From assembly GCA_031291475.1 (NCBI GenBank), contig JARLIY010000069.1:52857-116856 (forward strand): DNA of 64,000 bases, given 5' to 3'. Below are positions 34,827 to 45,137 of the stretch, piece after piece. Within the stretch, counting starts at the first letter, position 1. Every line of letters begins with the position of its first letter. The DNA comes from Xanthobacteraceae bacterium (lineage in GTDB: Bacteria > Pseudomonadota > Alphaproteobacteria > Rhizobiales > Xanthobacteraceae). Position numbers and translations under genes: made by a program. The notes under the pieces were generated by a model, which was not told the origin of the DNA, did not search any database, and saw only the letters and a list, made by a program, of their open reading frames with translations.

Positions 34827-35996
34827 TCACGCCGCTTTGCGGCCCCACAATTCCCGCGAGGCGAGCCGCGCGCCTTCGGCGAGCGCCTCCAGTTTCGCCC
34901 ACATGATCGAGGGATGCACGCGCCGCACGTAAGGCGATTGCGCGAAGCCGCAATCGGTGCCGCCCATGACGTTTTCGCGCCCGACCAGCCGCGCGATACG
35001 GGTCAACCGTTCAGCCACCAGTTCCGGATGCTCGACGACATTGGTCGAATGGCTAATGACGCCGGGGATGAGCTTCTTCCCGGCCGGGAGCCTGGTCCTC
35101 TCCCATACTCGCCACTCATGCTCGTGGCGCGGATTGCCCATCTCGATGCAATAGGCGCCGGCTTTCACCCTGAGCACGAGATCGACGATGTCCTTGAGCG
35201 GCACGTCGGTGACGTGCGGCGTATTAAAGCTGCCCCAGCAGATGTGATAACGGATGCGATCCTCGGGCAGACCGGCGAGCGCGTGGTTGAGCGCGTCGAT
35301 GCGCACCGCCGCCCATTTCCGGTATTGCGCGAGGTCGGCGGCGGCAAAGGCGACATCGTACATGTAGGGCAGGAACGCGTCGTCGATCTGCACCATCAGC
35401 CCAGCGGCGACGATCGCCTTGTATTCTTCGCGCAAAGCCTCGGCGAGCTTGAACAAAAACTCTTCGTCGTCCTTGTAATATTCGTTCTTGTGGCGCGGAA
35501 CGGCGCTTGCCGGCGCCACCACCGGCAGGAAGGCGTCGGCGACGGCGACGCCTTTCAGCGCCGCCTTGAAGATCGCGATGTCTTTTTGCAACGCCGCCTG
35601 GCCTTTGTAGGCGATCGGGCCGACGCAAACGACGGTGCCGCGTTTCGGCAGCTTCTGCGTCGGGAAATATTCGGCGTAGAATTCCGGAAACATGAGCTGG
35701 TCGCGGCCGGCGCCGCGCGGCGCCTCGATCGCCCGCTCTTCGATGCCGGCGAGACGGTCGAGGACGTAAAACGACCAGCTGCGGAATTTGCCGAACTCGC
35801 CGTCGCTGATGATGTCGATGCCGACTTGCTGCTGGCGCTTGACCACCTCCGCCACGCAATCGGCGAGGCAGCGGTCGAACGCGGCTTGATCGATTTTGAC
35901 GCCGGCGTCGATCGCCTCGATGTATCGGGTCAGTTCCGGCGGGCGAACGAGACTTCCGACATGCGTGGTGAGGATCCGGTCGTGGCTTACGGGCAT
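34827..35996 (-). CDS. MetE C-terminal-like cobalamin-independent methyltransferase (paralogue 3)
   Basis: 389 residues from ATG 35996 (MPVSHDRILTTHVGSLVRPP); seven upstream codons are possible but unlikely. Zinc ligands expected at His251 and Cys253 (RYHICWGSFN), Glu285 (YCIEMGN) and Cys349 (GGTDCGFAQS). The N-terminal TTHVGSLVRPP matches the short MetE-like proteins; the N-terminal half of true MetE is missing. Converges with pobA, only four bases apart. Diverged from paralogues 1 and 2, so the three are unlikely to be redundant. Substrate unknown. Confidence 0.85.
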   Translation of the reverse strand: MPVSHDRILTTHVGSLVRPPELTRYIEAIDAGVKIDQAAFDRCLADCVAEVVKRQQQVGIDIISDGEFGKFRSWSFYVLDRLAGIEERAIEAPRGAGRDQLMFPEFYAEYFPTQKLPKRGTVVCVGPIAYKGQAALQKDIAIFKAALKGVAVADAFLPVVAPASAVPRHKNEYYKDDEEFLFKLAEALREEYKAIVAAGLMVQIDDAFLPYMYDVAFAAADLAQYRKWAAVRIDALNHALAGLPEDRIRYHICWGSFNTPHVTDVPLKDIVDLVLRVKAGAYCIEMGNPRHEHEWRVWERTRLPAGKKLIPGVISHSTNVVEHPELVAERLTRIARLVGRENVMGGTDCGFAQSPYVRRVHPSIMWAKLEALAEGARLASRELWGRKAA

Positions 35997-36137
35997 GACA
36001 TTCACTCTATGGCGCAATCTTTATATTTGCCGCCGATCGGCAAAATGCGTCCGGCGGCGGCTCCGCCGCGAATGGCGAGGAACCGGAGCAAGCTTAGCAC
36101 GTTAACCCTCAAGTTCGATCCGCAGAGGAGGCACGCC

Positions 36138-36257
36138 ATGCCCGCGCTGTTGTGGATCGCGTTCTGGTCAAATCTGATGGGGGTCGCGATGGGTTGGCAG
36201 GAAACCGCTCTGCCCATCCGCGTGCGGGTCAAAGACCGTCGCGATCGCTCTCGATAA
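36138..36257 (+). CDS. Very small hydrophobic protein
   Basis: 39 residues: MPALLWIAFWSNLMGVAMGW followed by a short charged tail ending RDRRDRSR. GAGGAG at 36125-36130 gives a strong, well-spaced ribosome site before ATG 36138. One helix and a basic tail suggest a small membrane peptide. Family not known to me; coding is supported mainly by the ribosome site. Confidence 0.45.
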   Translation: MPALLWIAFWSNLMGVAMGWQETALPIRVRVKDRRDRSR

Positions 36258-36409
36258 CCGCCCCTGCAAGCCGTTACCCGCGTTCATCCGCTCGCCTGCG
36301 CCCGACTAGGGCCGCGAGCGGGCGGCTTTCCGTCATCGACATTGCAGGCCGGGCATCGCGCCGGTATCAATACGCGCCTTTTGCAGGGGAAAGAGCGCGG
36401 ACGACTGTC

Positions 36410-37678
36410 ATGGCCCGTCTGGTGATGAAGTTCGGCGGGACCTCCGTCGCCGACATCGATCGCATTCGCAACGTCACGCGCCACGTCAAGCGCGAGGTCG
36501 ACGCCGGTCATGACGTCGCGGTCGTCGTCTCGGCGATGTCGGGAACGACCGACCAGTTGGTCGCCTGGTGCGAGGCGGCATTGCAGACGCGCCGCATCTT
36601 CGACGCCCGCGAATACGACGCCGTGCTCGCCACCGGCGAGCAGGTGACCGCGGGGCTCCTTGCCATCACATTGCAGGACATGGACGTCAACGCCCGCTCA
36701 TGGCTCGGCTGGCAGCTGCCGATCCTGACCTCGAACGTGCACACCTCGGCGCGCATCCTGGAAATCAACGGCGCCGAGATCGTCAAGCGCTTCGCCGAAC
36801 GCCGCGAGGTCGCGGTCATCGCCGGCTTTCAGGGCCTGCACAAGGAGACCGGTCGTATCACCACGCTCGGGCGCGGCGGCTCCGACACCTCGGCGGTGGC
36901 GGTGGCAGCGGCGATCCGCGCCGACCGCTGCGACATCTATACCGACGTTGACGGCGTCTACACCGCGGACCCGCGGGTGGTGCCGCGCGCCAAGCGGCTT
37001 GCCAAGATCGCTTTTGAGGAAATGCTGGAGCTTGCCTCGCTCGGCGCCAAGGTCATGCAGGTGCGTTCGGTCGAGCTCGGCATGGTGCATAATGTGCGCA
37101 TCTTCGTGCGCTCGAGTTTCGACCGGCCCGAGGATGTCGACCCGCACGGCATTCCGCCCGGAACCCTGATCTGCGACGAGGAGGAGATAGTGGAACAGCA
37201 AACCGTCACCGGCATCGCCTTCTCCCGCGACGAGGCGCAAATCTCGGTGCGCGAGGTCGAAGACAAGCCGGGCGTCGCCGCCGCGATTTTCATTCCGCTG
37301 GCCGAGGCCAACATCAACGTCGACATGATCGTGCAGAACGTCTCGCCCGACGGCAAAACCACCGATCTCACCTTCACCGTGCCGGCCGCGGACTACCAGC
37401 GTTCGCTCGACGTCATCACCAAGGCGAAGAAGACAATCGGCTTCAAGCGGCTCGATGGTGCCACCGACGTCGCCAAAATCTCGGTCATCGGCATCGGCAT
37501 GCGCAGCCATGCCGGCGTCGCCGCGCAGGCATTCCAGGCGTTGGCCGAGCGCGCCATCAATATCCGCGCCATCACCACCTCGGAGATCAAGTTTTCGCTG
37601 CTGATCGACGCGGCGTTCACCGAGCTTGCGGTGCGCACTTTGCATTCGCTCTACGGCCTCGACCAAGCGACGGCGTAA
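36410..37678 (+). CDS. lysC: Aspartate kinase
   Basis: 422 residues from ATG 36410 (MARLVMKFGGTSVADIDRIR); the open frame extends 86 codons upstream but without family similarity. It phosphorylates aspartate, the first step to lysine, threonine and methionine. Kinase domain 1-245 with KFGGTSV and GRGGSDTSAVAVAAA; two C-terminal ACT domains (about 260-420, including NINVDMIVQNVS and NIRAITTSEIK) for feedback inhibition. It precedes ptsP on the same strand, the standard alphaproteobacterial pair. Confidence 0.95.
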   Translation: MARLVMKFGGTSVADIDRIRNVTRHVKREVDAGHDVAVVVSAMSGTTDQLVAWCEAALQTRRIFDAREYDAVLATGEQVTAGLLAITLQDMDVNARSWLGWQLPILTSNVHTSARILEINGAEIVKRFAERREVAVIAGFQGLHKETGRITTLGRGGSDTSAVAVAAAIRADRCDIYTDVDGVYTADPRVVPRAKRLAKIAFEEMLELASLGAKVMQVRSVELGMVHNVRIFVRSSFDRPEDVDPHGIPPGTLICDEEEIVEQQTVTGIAFSRDEAQISVREVEDKPGVAAAIFIPLAEANINVDMIVQNVSPDGKTTDLTFTVPAADYQRSLDVITKAKKTIGFKRLDGATDVAKISVIGIGMRSHAGVAAQAFQALAERAINIRAITTSEIKFSLLIDAAFTELAVRTLHSLYGLDQATA

Positions 37679-37880
37679 TCCCGCCCATATTCTCGCTGCG
37701 GCGCACAAATTCCGGCGCCGTCATCGCAGCGTCTCAGGCTTGCGGTTTGCATGCCGCATTCGATATAGGCTTGAGGATGCTCGCCGCGGGCCGGGGCCCT
37801 TGGCGAACTCATCGTCGATGACGATCGGTGCGCTGCGGGCGCCGCGCCGGTCAAAACGAAGGCCCGAGGGACCTCACGCC

Positions 37881-40148
37881 ATGCGTGGCGCGCTCGGCGG
37901 TCCGCGCGTATTGTTGCGCCGGCTCCGCGAAGTCATGGCGGAGCCGGTCAGCGCGCAGGAACGCCTCGACAAGATCGTGGTGCTGATCGCGGCCAACATG
38001 GTCGCTGAGGTCTGCTCCGTCTACGTGCTGCGCGTCGACTCGACGCTCGAGCTCTACGCCACCGAAGGCCTCAACCGCGACGCCGTGCACCGCACCGTGC
38101 TCGGCGCCGACGAGGGCCTGGTCGGCCTGGTCTCAAGCCAGGCGAGCGCCATCAACCTTTCCAACGCGCAGGCGCACCCGGCCTTCTCCTTCCGGCCGGA
38201 AACCGGCGAAGAAATCTACCACTCCTTCCTCGGCGTGCCGATCCTGCGCGCCGGCAACACGCTCGGCGTGCTGGTGGTACAGAACCGCGCCCGGCGCAAC
38301 TATTCGGAGGAGGAAGTCGAGGCGCTGCAAACCACGGCGATGGTGCTGGCGGAGATGATCGCGTCGGGCGAACTGTCGGCGCTGGCGCCTCCCGGCGCCG
38401 AGCCGGCGGCGCGGCGGTCGCTGCATCTCATCGGCGCGGCGCTGTCGGAAGGCATCGCGCTCGGCCATGTCGTGCTGCACGAACCGCGCGTCGTCGTCAC
38501 CAATTACATCGCCGACGACATTCCGAAGGAATTGAAGCACCTGCAAACGGCGGTCGAGGCCTTGCGCACCGATCTCGACGAGCTGCTCGAGCACGGCGAC
38601 GTGGTCGAGGGCGGCGAGCATCGCGACGTGCTCGAAGCCTATCGCATGTTCGCCTACGACCGCGGCTGGCTGCACCGGCTCGAAGAGGCGGTGATGACCG
38701 GCCTGACCGCGGAGGCCGCCGTCGAGCGCGTGCAGTCCGATACCCGCGCGCGCATGCTGCGGCAGACCGATCCGTATTTGCGCGAGCGCCTGCACGATCT
38801 CGACGACCTCGCCAACCGGCTGATGCGCCAGCTTACCGGCCGCGATCACGCGCCCTCGCGCGACAACATGCCGGACAACGCCATCTTGGTCGCCCGCTCC
38901 ATGGGACCGGCGGCGCTGCTCGATTACGACCGCAAGAAGTTGCGCGGCCTGGTGCTCGAAGAGGGCGGCCCGACCTCGCATGTCGCCATCGTCGCGCGCG
39001 CGCTCGGCATCGCCGCGGTCGGCGAGATCGACAACGCCACCGGCATCGCCGATCCGGGCGACGCCATCATCCTCGACGGCTCGGCCGGCGATCTGCACTT
39101 GCGGCCGTTGCCCGACATGGAAGCGGCCTATGCCGAGCGGGTGCGGTTGCGCGCGCGCCGGCAGCAGCAATACCAGGCTCTGCGCGATCTGCCCTGCGTA
39201 ACCAAGGACGGCGAAGAAGTCACGCTCATGATCAATGCGGGCTTGAGCGTCGACCTGCCGCACATCGCCGATACCGGCGCCGCCGGCATCGGTCTGTTCC
39301 GCACCGAGCTGCAATTCATGGTGGCGCCGAATTTCCCGCGCTCGAGCGAGCAATACACCCTCTATCGCGCGGTGCTCGACGCCGCCAACGACAAGCCGGT
39401 GACCTTCCGCACGCTCGACATCGGCGGCGACAAGGTGCTGCCCTATATGCGCAACATCGAGGAGGAGAATCCGGCGCTGGGCTGGCGAGCGATCCGGCTC
39501 GGGCTCGACCGGCCGGCGCTGTTGCGCACGCAATTGCGCGCGCTGCTGCGTGCCGCCGGCGGCCGGGCGCTGAAGATCATGTTCCCGATGATCGCCACGG
39601 TGTCCGAATTCGACCAGGCCAAGGACCTGGTCGAGCGCGAGCTGACGCATTTGCGCCGGCACGGCCACAAGCTTCCCGAAGCGGTCGAGGTCGGCAGCAT
39701 GGTCGAGGTGCCGTCGCTGCTTTATCAGCTCGACGAGCTGCTCGAACACGTCGATTTCCTCTCCGTCGGCTCGAACGATCTGGTGCAATTCCTCTATGCG
39801 GCCGATCGCGGCAATCCGCGCGTCGCTGGCCGCTTCGATCCGCTTTCGGCGCCGGTGTTGCGCGCGCTCAAGGACATCGCCGACAAGTGCCGCGAATACG
39901 GCAAGCCGGTGACATTGTGCGGCGAACTCGCCTCGCAGCCGATCGGCGCGCTGGCGCTGGCCGCCATCGGCTACCGCTCGCTGTCGCTGGCGCCGTCCGC
40001 GGTCGGGCCGGTCAAGGCGATGCTGCTCGAGCTCGATTGCCGCAAGACCGCGGCTTTCCTCTGCCCGCTGATCGGTAGATCGAGCGGCGCCACGCCGATC
40101 CGCGCCGAGCTGCAAAAATATGCCGCCGACAACGGCTTGCAGATTTAG
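37881..40148 (+). CDS. ptsP: Phosphoenolpyruvate-protein phosphotransferase PtsP (EI-Ntr)
   Basis: 755 residues from ATG 37881. An N-terminal GAF domain (about 20-155, [20 protein letters not shown]) is followed by the EI fold: phospho-His in [15 protein letters not shown], the PEP-binding barrel with LFRTELQFM and [19 protein letters not shown]. It moves phosphate from PEP to NPr/HPr and starts the nitrogen-related PTS. The HPr and IIA-Man genes of the same network are at 56.4-57.2 kb. It lies between lysC and prfA. Confidence 0.94.
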   Translation: MRGALGGPRVLLRRLREVMAEPVSAQERLDKIVVLIAANMVAEVCSVYVLRVDSTLELYATEGLNRDAVHRTVLGADEGLVGLVSSQASAINLSNAQAHPAFSFRPETGEEIYHSFLGVPILRAGNTLGVLVVQNRARRNYSEEEVEALQTTAMVLAEMIASGELSALAPPGAEPAARRSLHLIGAALSEGIALGHVVLHEPRVVVTNYIADDIPKELKHLQTAVEALRTDLDELLEHGDVVEGGEHRDVLEAYRMFAYDRGWLHRLEEAVMTGLTAEAAVERVQSDTRARMLRQTDPYLRERLHDLDDLANRLMRQLTGRDHAPSRDNMPDNAILVARSMGPAALLDYDRKKLRGLVLEEGGPTSHVAIVARALGIAAVGEIDNATGIADPGDAIILDGSAGDLHLRPLPDMEAAYAERVRLRARRQQQYQALRDLPCVTKDGEEVTLMINAGLSVDLPHIADTGAAGIGLFRTELQFMVAPNFPRSSEQYTLYRAVLDAANDKPVTFRTLDIGGDKVLPYMRNIEEENPALGWRAIRLGLDRPALLRTQLRALLRAAGGRALKIMFPMIATVSEFDQAKDLVERELTHLRRHGHKLPEAVEVGSMVEVPSLLYQLDELLEHVDFLSVGSNDLVQFLYAADRGNPRVAGRFDPLSAPVLRALKDIADKCREYGKPVTLCGELASQPIGALALAAIGYRSLSLAPSAVGPVKAMLLELDCRKTAAFLCPLIGRSSGATPIRAELQKYAADNGLQI

Positions 40149-40210
40149 GAAATGAATGGACCGTCATGGCCGGGCTTGTTTCAGCCCGCCACCTCTTCTA
40201 CTTACCGACG

Positions 40211-41287
40211 ATGCTGCCCGATCAAAAACTCGACGCGCTGGTCACCCGTCATGCGGCGCTGGAGCGCGACCTCACCGCCGCGCTGCCGCGTGAGACCTTT
40301 GTCAAACTTTCGCGCGAATTCGCCGAACTTGCGCCCGTCATCGAGGCCGTGAATTCCTATCGGGCGGCGCAGCGCGAGCTCGACGGGGTCACCAGCCTGA
40401 TCGACGATCCGGCGACCGAAGCCGAGATGCGTTCGGTCGCCGAGGCCGAACGGCGGCAGCTCGAAGCGCGGCGTGCCGCGCTCGAACAGCAATTGCGGCT
40501 GGCGCTCATCCCCAAGGACGCCATGGACGAGCGCAACGTCATCCTCGAAATCCGCGCCGGCACCGGCGGCGACGAAGCCGCTTTGTTCGCTGGCAATCTG
40601 TACCGCATGTACGAGCGCTATGCCGCCAAGCAGGGCTGGAAAGTCGAGATCATGACGGTGAGCGAAGGCTCGATGGGCGGCTTCAAGGAAATCATCGCCG
40701 AAATCCGCGGCCGCGGCGCTTTCGCCAAGCTCAAATTCGAATCCGGCGTGCACCGCGTGCAGCGCGTGCCCGACACCGAAGCGTCCGGCCGCATTCACAC
40801 CTCGACCGCGACCGTCGCCGTGCTGCCCGAGGCGGAGGAGCTCGACCTCGCCATCAACGATGCCGATCTCAAGATCGACACGCTGCGCTCGGGCGGCGCC
40901 GGCGGTCAGCACGTCAACAAGACCGAATCGGCGGTGCGGGTGACCCATATCCCCTCCGGCATCGTCGTGATGATGCAGGAGGACCGTTCGCAGCACCGCA
41001 ATCGCGCCAAAGCGCTCGCCGTGCTGCGCACCCGGCTCTACGATTTCCAGCGGCAGAAACAGGACGCCGCGCGCGCCGCCGCGCGCCGCGGCCAGGTCGG
41101 CACCGGCGACCGCTCCGAACGCATCCGCACCTATAATTATCCACAAGGGCGCGTCAGCGACCATCGCATCAATCTCACGCTCCACAAATTGCCGCAGATC
41201 CTGGAGGGCGAGGCGCTGGGCGAGATCATCGACGCGCTCGTCGCCGAGCATCAGGCGGAGCTATTGGCCGCCGAGGACGCACAGTGA
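40211..41287 (+). CDS. prfA: Peptide chain release factor 1
   Basis: 358 residues from ATG 40211 ([14 protein letters not shown]). It reads UAA and UAG stop codons. The codon-recognition tripeptide is P-D-T in [14 protein letters not shown], as usual in alphaproteobacteria, and the catalytic GGQ is in [17 protein letters not shown]. The next gene, prmC, starts inside its stop (GTGA), so the methylase that modifies this GGQ is coupled. Confidence 0.95.
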   Translation: MLPDQKLDALVTRHAALERDLTAALPRETFVKLSREFAELAPVIEAVNSYRAAQRELDGVTSLIDDPATEAEMRSVAEAERRQLEARRAALEQQLRLALIPKDAMDERNVILEIRAGTGGDEAALFAGNLYRMYERYAAKQGWKVEIMTVSEGSMGGFKEIIAEIRGRGAFAKLKFESGVHRVQRVPDTEASGRIHTSTATVAVLPEAEELDLAINDADLKIDTLRSGGAGGQHVNKTESAVRVTHIPSGIVVMMQEDRSQHRNRAKALAVLRTRLYDFQRQKQDAARAAARRGQVGTGDRSERIRTYNYPQGRVSDHRINLTLHKLPQILEGEALGEIIDALVAEHQAELLAAEDAQ

Positions 41288-42213
41288 CGAGGCCGAGCGC
41301 CGATAACGCCGTATTGGCGCGGGATAGCGGCGCCTCGCTCACGATCGCCGGCGCCCGGCGCGCATGGGCGGAAAAATTCCGCGCCGCCGGAATCGAATCC
41401 GCCGAGCTCGACGCCCGCATCCTCGTCGGCCACGCCCTTGCCTTCGATCACGCCGCGCTCGCCGCCGCCGGCGCGCGCATCCTTGGCGTTGAGGAGAACG
41501 ATTCGATCGCGGCGCTGGCGCAGCGCCGCCTGGCGCGCGAACCGGTCGCGCGCATCGTCGGCTGCAAGGAATTCTGGAGCTTGCGGCTCGCCGTCGATGC
41601 CGCGACTTTGGTGCCGCGACCAGAGACGGAAACCGTGGTCGAGGCGGCGCTCGCCGCGATCGATGCCGGCGGCGCGCGGTCGCGGAAACTGCGCATCGCC
41701 GACCTCGGCACCGGCAGCGGCGCGCTTTTGCTGGCGCTGCTCGCCGAATTGCCCACCGCTTTCGGCATCGGCACCGATATCAGCCGCGGCGCGCTGCGCG
41801 TCGCGTGGGCCAACGCCCAGGGTCTGGGCTTGCCGCGTGCGAATTTCATCGCTTGCGACCTCACCGCCGCGCTCGGCGGAGCGTTCGACCTGATCGTTTC
41901 CAATCCGCCTTACGTCGCGTCAGGCGACATTGCCGCGCTCGCTCCCGAAGTGCGCGATTTCGATCCGCGCAACGCGCTCGACGGCGGACCCGACGGTCTT
42001 GATTGCTACCGGGCGATCGCCGCGACGGTAGCGGCGCTGCTGGCGCCCGGCGGCGCTCTGGTCGTCGAGCTCGGCAGCGGACAGGCGCAGGCCGTCGCCG
42101 CCTTGTTCGCAGCGGCCGGCCTTGCGCCGTCAGCACCGCGCCCCGATCTCGGCGGCGTGCCTCGCGCCCTCATCGCCACCACAGCTCGCATGGGCCGATA
42201 CAAAGGGGCATGA
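41284..42213 (+). CDS. prmC: Release-factor glutamine methyltransferase
   Basis: 309 residues. It methylates the GGQ glutamine of RF1/RF2 with SAM. GTG start at 41284, overlapping the prfA stop. An N-terminal helical domain binds the release factor, the SAM motif is [15 protein letters not shown], and the catalytic NPPY is in [12 protein letters not shown]. The C-terminal part is normal ([13 protein letters not shown]). Confidence 0.93.
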   Translation: MTRPSADNAVLARDSGASLTIAGARRAWAEKFRAAGIESAELDARILVGHALAFDHAALAAAGARILGVEENDSIAALAQRRLAREPVARIVGCKEFWSLRLAVDAATLVPRPETETVVEAALAAIDAGGARSRKLRIADLGTGSGALLLALLAELPTAFGIGTDISRGALRVAWANAQGLGLPRANFIACDLTAALGGAFDLIVSNPPYVASGDIAALAPEVRDFDPRNALDGGPDGLDCYRAIAATVAALLAPGGALVVELGSGQAQAVAALFAAAGLAPSAPRPDLGGVPRALIATTARMGRYKGA

Positions 42214-42699
42214 GCCTGGAGCATTGGGCCCCGGCAAAAAAGCGGCAAAATAGCACTTGGAATATCGGCCGGAACCGACTAGCTTGCGCCTACGGAATCG
42301 GCCCGAGATGATGGTGCCGCGCCGCCTTGAACACCAAGAGTGTCCCTCAAAGAGGAACGTCCCTCTTCAGAGGTCGGCGGCGCAGGATGAAAGAAAGCCG
42401 GAACAGCGAAAGCCGGATCGGACGGCAAACGGGATCGCCAGATTCAGACCGAGAAACTTCATCGGTTGGGCGCGCATTTGTGAAATGTCGCGCATAACGA
42501 GGGGTTCGCAACACCGCGGCGAAACCGCCGTTGGGGGCTGCATTGCCGAGGTTTCATGACCGCGACAGCGGCGCCGTTTCGAGTGCGGCCCGCAAAGAAA
42601 GATTGCCCGGGTTCATGCGTCAGGTCGACGTGACATTCAGTGCAGCGAAGCGGCGGCATTCGTGCCGCCGCACATAAGGGGTTGGCGGAACAGCAAATC
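42214..42699. other. 486-base leader region upstream of the DUF4167 gene
   Basis: No gene seen. It has an imperfect tandem repeat GTCCCTC...AGAGG at about 42341-42377, GC-rich stretches, and a near-perfect UUCG hairpin at 42650-42671 close to the next start. The length and the hairpin suggest a long, structured 5' leader, but no riboswitch consensus was recognised. Confidence 0.45.
42650..42671 (+). promoter_or_regulatory. UUCG-capped hairpin in the DUF4167 leader
   Basis: GCGGCGGCA (42650-42658), loop TTCG, TGCCGCCGC (42663-42671): nine perfect pairs, 28 bases before the DUF4167 ATG at 42700. No T-run follows, so a terminator is unlikely; an RNA stability or translation-control element fits better. 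Confidence 0.45.
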
Positions 42700-43503
42700 A
42701 TGAGAAACGGTCAGAACAAGCGCATGCGGGGTCGCAACCGCAAAGGTGGCGGCCATCATCACCATCATCAAAATCCATTGTCACGCATGTACGAGTCCAA
42801 CGGACCGGACGTGAAAATTCGGGGAACGGCGTCCCACGTCGCCGAAAAATATCTCCAGCTTGCCCGGGATGCGCAGAGTTCCGGCGATCCGGTATCCGCC
42901 GAGAATTATTATCAGCACGCTGAGCATTACTTCCGCCTGATCGCGGCGGCGCAGGAGCAGTTCCGCCAGAACCCGCCCTCGCCCTATTACCAGCAGCAGC
43001 AGGGCGACCAGCGCGGCGGCAATGTTGCCGATGACGGCTACGATGAGGACGGCAATGAGCAGCCGCCCATCAGCGGCGAACCGTTTGCCCCGCGCGAGGC
43101 GCAATCTTTCTATCCGCGCGAGCAACAGCAGCCGCAGCACAATCAGCAACAGCCGCAACACAACCAGCCGCAACACAACCAGCCGCAGCACCATCAGCCG
43201 CAACACCAGCAGCCGCGGCCGCAACACTTCCAGCCGAGCGGCGAGGAGGACGTGGAGCGGCTTCCGTCCTTTATCACCGGCGGCCAGCAGCCGCCGCAAC
43301 AGGGCCAAGGGGGAAATGGCCCGAACAATCCCAACGGCCCGCACAACGCCGGCGGCTCCAATGGCCCCAACGGCTATGACGGCTCGGCCGATCGTTATCC
43401 GCTGCATCGCCGCCGCCGCCGCCATCGCGGCCCGCGCGACCATCCGATGCAGGGTGACAATGACGCGCCGATGCCGTCGGGTCCGCGTCCGATCGACGAC
43501 TAA
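42700..43503 (+). CDS. DUF4167 protein with His and Gln/His/Pro-rich disordered region
   Basis: 267 residues from ATG 42700 (MRNGQNKRMRGRNRKGGGHH). Residues 15-95 carry the DUF4167 core (SRMYESNGPDVKIRGTASHV and AENYYQHAEHYFRLIAAAQE). The first part has five consecutive His. Residues about 145-190 are imperfect QPQHNQ repeats; 210-267 are Asn/Gly/Pro- and Arg-rich, with RRRRRHRGPRDHP. RNA binding or a granule-forming role is plausible but not shown. Its fixed position after prmC suits a link to translation. Confidence 0.83.
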   Translation: MRNGQNKRMRGRNRKGGGHHHHHQNPLSRMYESNGPDVKIRGTASHVAEKYLQLARDAQSSGDPVSAENYYQHAEHYFRLIAAAQEQFRQNPPSPYYQQQQGDQRGGNVADDGYDEDGNEQPPISGEPFAPREAQSFYPREQQQPQHNQQQPQHNQPQHNQPQHHQPQHQQPRPQHFQPSGEEDVERLPSFITGGQQPPQQGQGGNGPNNPNGPHNAGGSNGPNGYDGSADRYPLHRRRRRHRGPRDHPMQGDNDAPMPSGPRPIDD

Positions 43504-43526
43504 CCCCGTGGCGCAGCCATGAATGG

Positions 43527-43553
43527 AATGGCCGGGCCTGCGCCCGGCCATTT
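43527..43553. terminator. Bidirectional terminator between convergent genes
   Basis: AATGGCCGGGC (43527-43537), loop CTGC, GCCCGGCCATT (43542-43552): eleven perfect pairs, 23 bases after the DUF4167 stop and 21 before the DUF6460 stop, with a short TTT on the plus side. Confidence 0.7.
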
Positions 43554-43573
43554 CGATTCAGGGGTCTGCCGCT

Positions 43574-43879
43574 TTATCCGCCGCGCGGCGCTTTGGCCAG
43601 CCGCACCAGGAACCAGATCGGTACGACGATCACCGCCCCGAGCAGGAAGTAGCGCCAGAGCCAGCGCACCACGTCGAAACCCATTGTCCAGACTTGCACG
43701 ATGAGCCGGCGAACGGATTCGACGATATTCCACGGATCGAGCCCGATGGCGGCGAGGATGACACCCACCAAAATCGACAACAGCACGAGCCGCCCGAGCA
43801 CTGCCAATGGCGGGCCGCCGAAGAAACGCTGCATAGGGTTGTGCGCCTGCGGCACCTGACCGTCACGATCCTGGACCAT
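43574..43879 (-). CDS. DUF6460-like small membrane protein
   Basis: 101 residues from ATG 43879, six bases after GGGAG; ATG 43885 is an alternative. Two hydrophobic helices (about 25-45, VLGRLVLLSILVGVILAAIG, and 72-92, YFLLGAVIVVPIWFLVRL) joined by an amphipathic stretch with LDPWNIVESV. The pattern matches the DUF6460 family common in Rhizobiales; role unknown. An upstream extension to 44002 is low-complexity and rejected. Confidence 0.75.
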   Translation of the reverse strand: MVQDRDGQVPQAHNPMQRFFGGPPLAVLGRLVLLSILVGVILAAIGLDPWNIVESVRRLIVQVWTMGFDVVRWLWRYFLLGAVIVVPIWFLVRLAKAPRGG

Positions 43880-44105
43880 CGCCATCTCCCGCCGGCGCCA
43901 CTTACCTAAAGAGCCGCTTCCCGCGCAAGCGGGACCTTCCGATTGAACCCCGCCCACCGGGCTGAAATCTTGCCTGAAACCTTGCCCGAAGCCTTGCGCC
44001 AAGCCTTATGCGAAGCCTCGCCGGGGACCGTTGCCTCGGCTTCGCAACTGGCGCTAAGTTGCGCCCGCCCTACCGCATCCCATTGGGCTCGCTAAAGGAT
44101 AATTC

Positions 44106-45137
44106 ATGGCCAAGATCGAGGACCGCGCGCCTGGCTCGACGGCGAGTCTCAACGACGACATCGGCGAGGAAAAGCGGCTCGCCATGTACCGCACGCAGGT
44201 CGTGATCCGCGAAGCCGAGCAGCGCGCCTACGATCTGTTCCTGCAAAACCTGGTGAAAGGCACGAGCCACCTTTCGCTCGGACAGGAGGCGGTCGCCGCC
44301 GGTTTCGCCGTCGCCATGCGCCCGGGCGATCTCTCCTTCTGCACCTATCGCGGCCATGCGCACACGCTGGCGCGCGGGGTGCCTATTTCCAAGGTTCTGG
44401 GCGAGCTGATGCAGCGCGACATCGGGCTGATGCGCGGCAAGGGCGGATCGATGCACCTGACCTCGGTCGATCATGGCGTCATGGGCTCCTATGCGATCAT
44501 CGGCGCGCATCTGCCGATCGCCTGCGGCGCCGCCTGGCGCGCGCAATACAAGGGCCAGAAGGACGTGTCGGTCTGCTTCTTCGGCGACGGGACGACCAAT
44601 ATCGGCGCCTTTCACGAGGCGCTGAACTTCGCCGCGGTGTGGAAGCTGCCAGTGGTCTTCGTCTGCGAGAACAATCTTTACATGGAATACACGCCGATCG
44701 GCGACGTGACGGCGGTGGAGCATCCGGCCGCCGACCGCGCCGCGAGTTACGGGCTGCCGCGCATCGTCGTCGACGGCAACGACGCCGATGCCGTCTATCG
44801 CGCCGCAGTTGCGGCTTACGACAAGGCGCGCGCCGGCGACGGGCCGTCGCTGATCGAGTGTATGACCTACCGCTACAGCGGACATTCGCGCGCCGATCCG
44901 GCCAAATACCGGCCCGAGGGGGAGCTGGAAAAGTGGAAAGCACGCGATCCGATCAAACTCTATCGTGAGCGGCTCAAGCAATTCGGCATCGGCGACGAGG
45001 CCATCGCGCGCATCGACACCGAGGTGAAGCGCGAGGTCGACGAGGCAACCGAGCTTTGCAAAGCGGCGCCGCCGCCGTCGCTCGATATCCTCACGACCGA
45101 CGTTTACGCCGACGGAGGCTTCGCATGGCGGAACTGA
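44106..45137 (+). CDS. Thiamine-diphosphate-dependent dehydrogenase E1 alpha subunit
   Basis: 343 residues. First gene of a 2-oxoacid-dehydrogenase-like cluster. The ThDP motif is at 160-190, GDGTTNIGAFHEALNFAAVW ending CENN; GKGGSMHL and the phospho-loop-like YRYSGHSRADP are normal. The protein resembles PdhA/AcoA-type subunits, so the oxidised substrate may be pyruvate, acetoin or another 2-oxo acid. AAAGGA precedes ATG 44106. E1 beta starts 13 bases before its stop. Confidence 0.9.
   Translation: MAKIEDRAPGSTASLNDDIGEEKRLAMYRTQVVIREAEQRAYDLFLQNLVKGTSHLSLGQEAVAAGFAVAMRPGDLSFCTYRGHAHTLARGVPISKVLGELMQRDIGLMRGKGGSMHLTSVDHGVMGSYAIIGAHLPIACGAAWRAQYKGQKDVSVCFFGDGTTNIGAFHEALNFAAVWKLPVVFVCENNLYMEYTPIGDVTAVEHPAADRAASYGLPRIVVDGNDADAVYRAAVAAYDKARAGDGPSLIECMTYRYSGHSRADPAKYRPEGELEKWKARDPIKLYRERLKQFGIGDEAIARIDTEVKREVDEATELCKAAPPPSLDILTTDVYADGGFAWRN

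Noticed and set aside
36008..36030. ATCTTTATAT near the third MetE-like gene as a second SahR site
   Set aside because: Only one half-site is present; the mirrored half is missing.
36152..36409. Long N-terminal extension of aspartate kinase
   Set aside because: No similarity to the family, no ribosome site at its start, and it overlaps the small hydrophobic peptide frame.
38133..40115. 660-codon leftward open frame opposite ptsP
   Set aside because: Antisense shadow; Arg/His/Gln-rich, no motifs, while ptsP is complete.
43100..43230. Short repeats that look like a CRISPR-type array
   Set aside because: They are in-frame CAR-rich codons for QPQHNQ repeats in the DUF4167 protein, without spacers of equal length.
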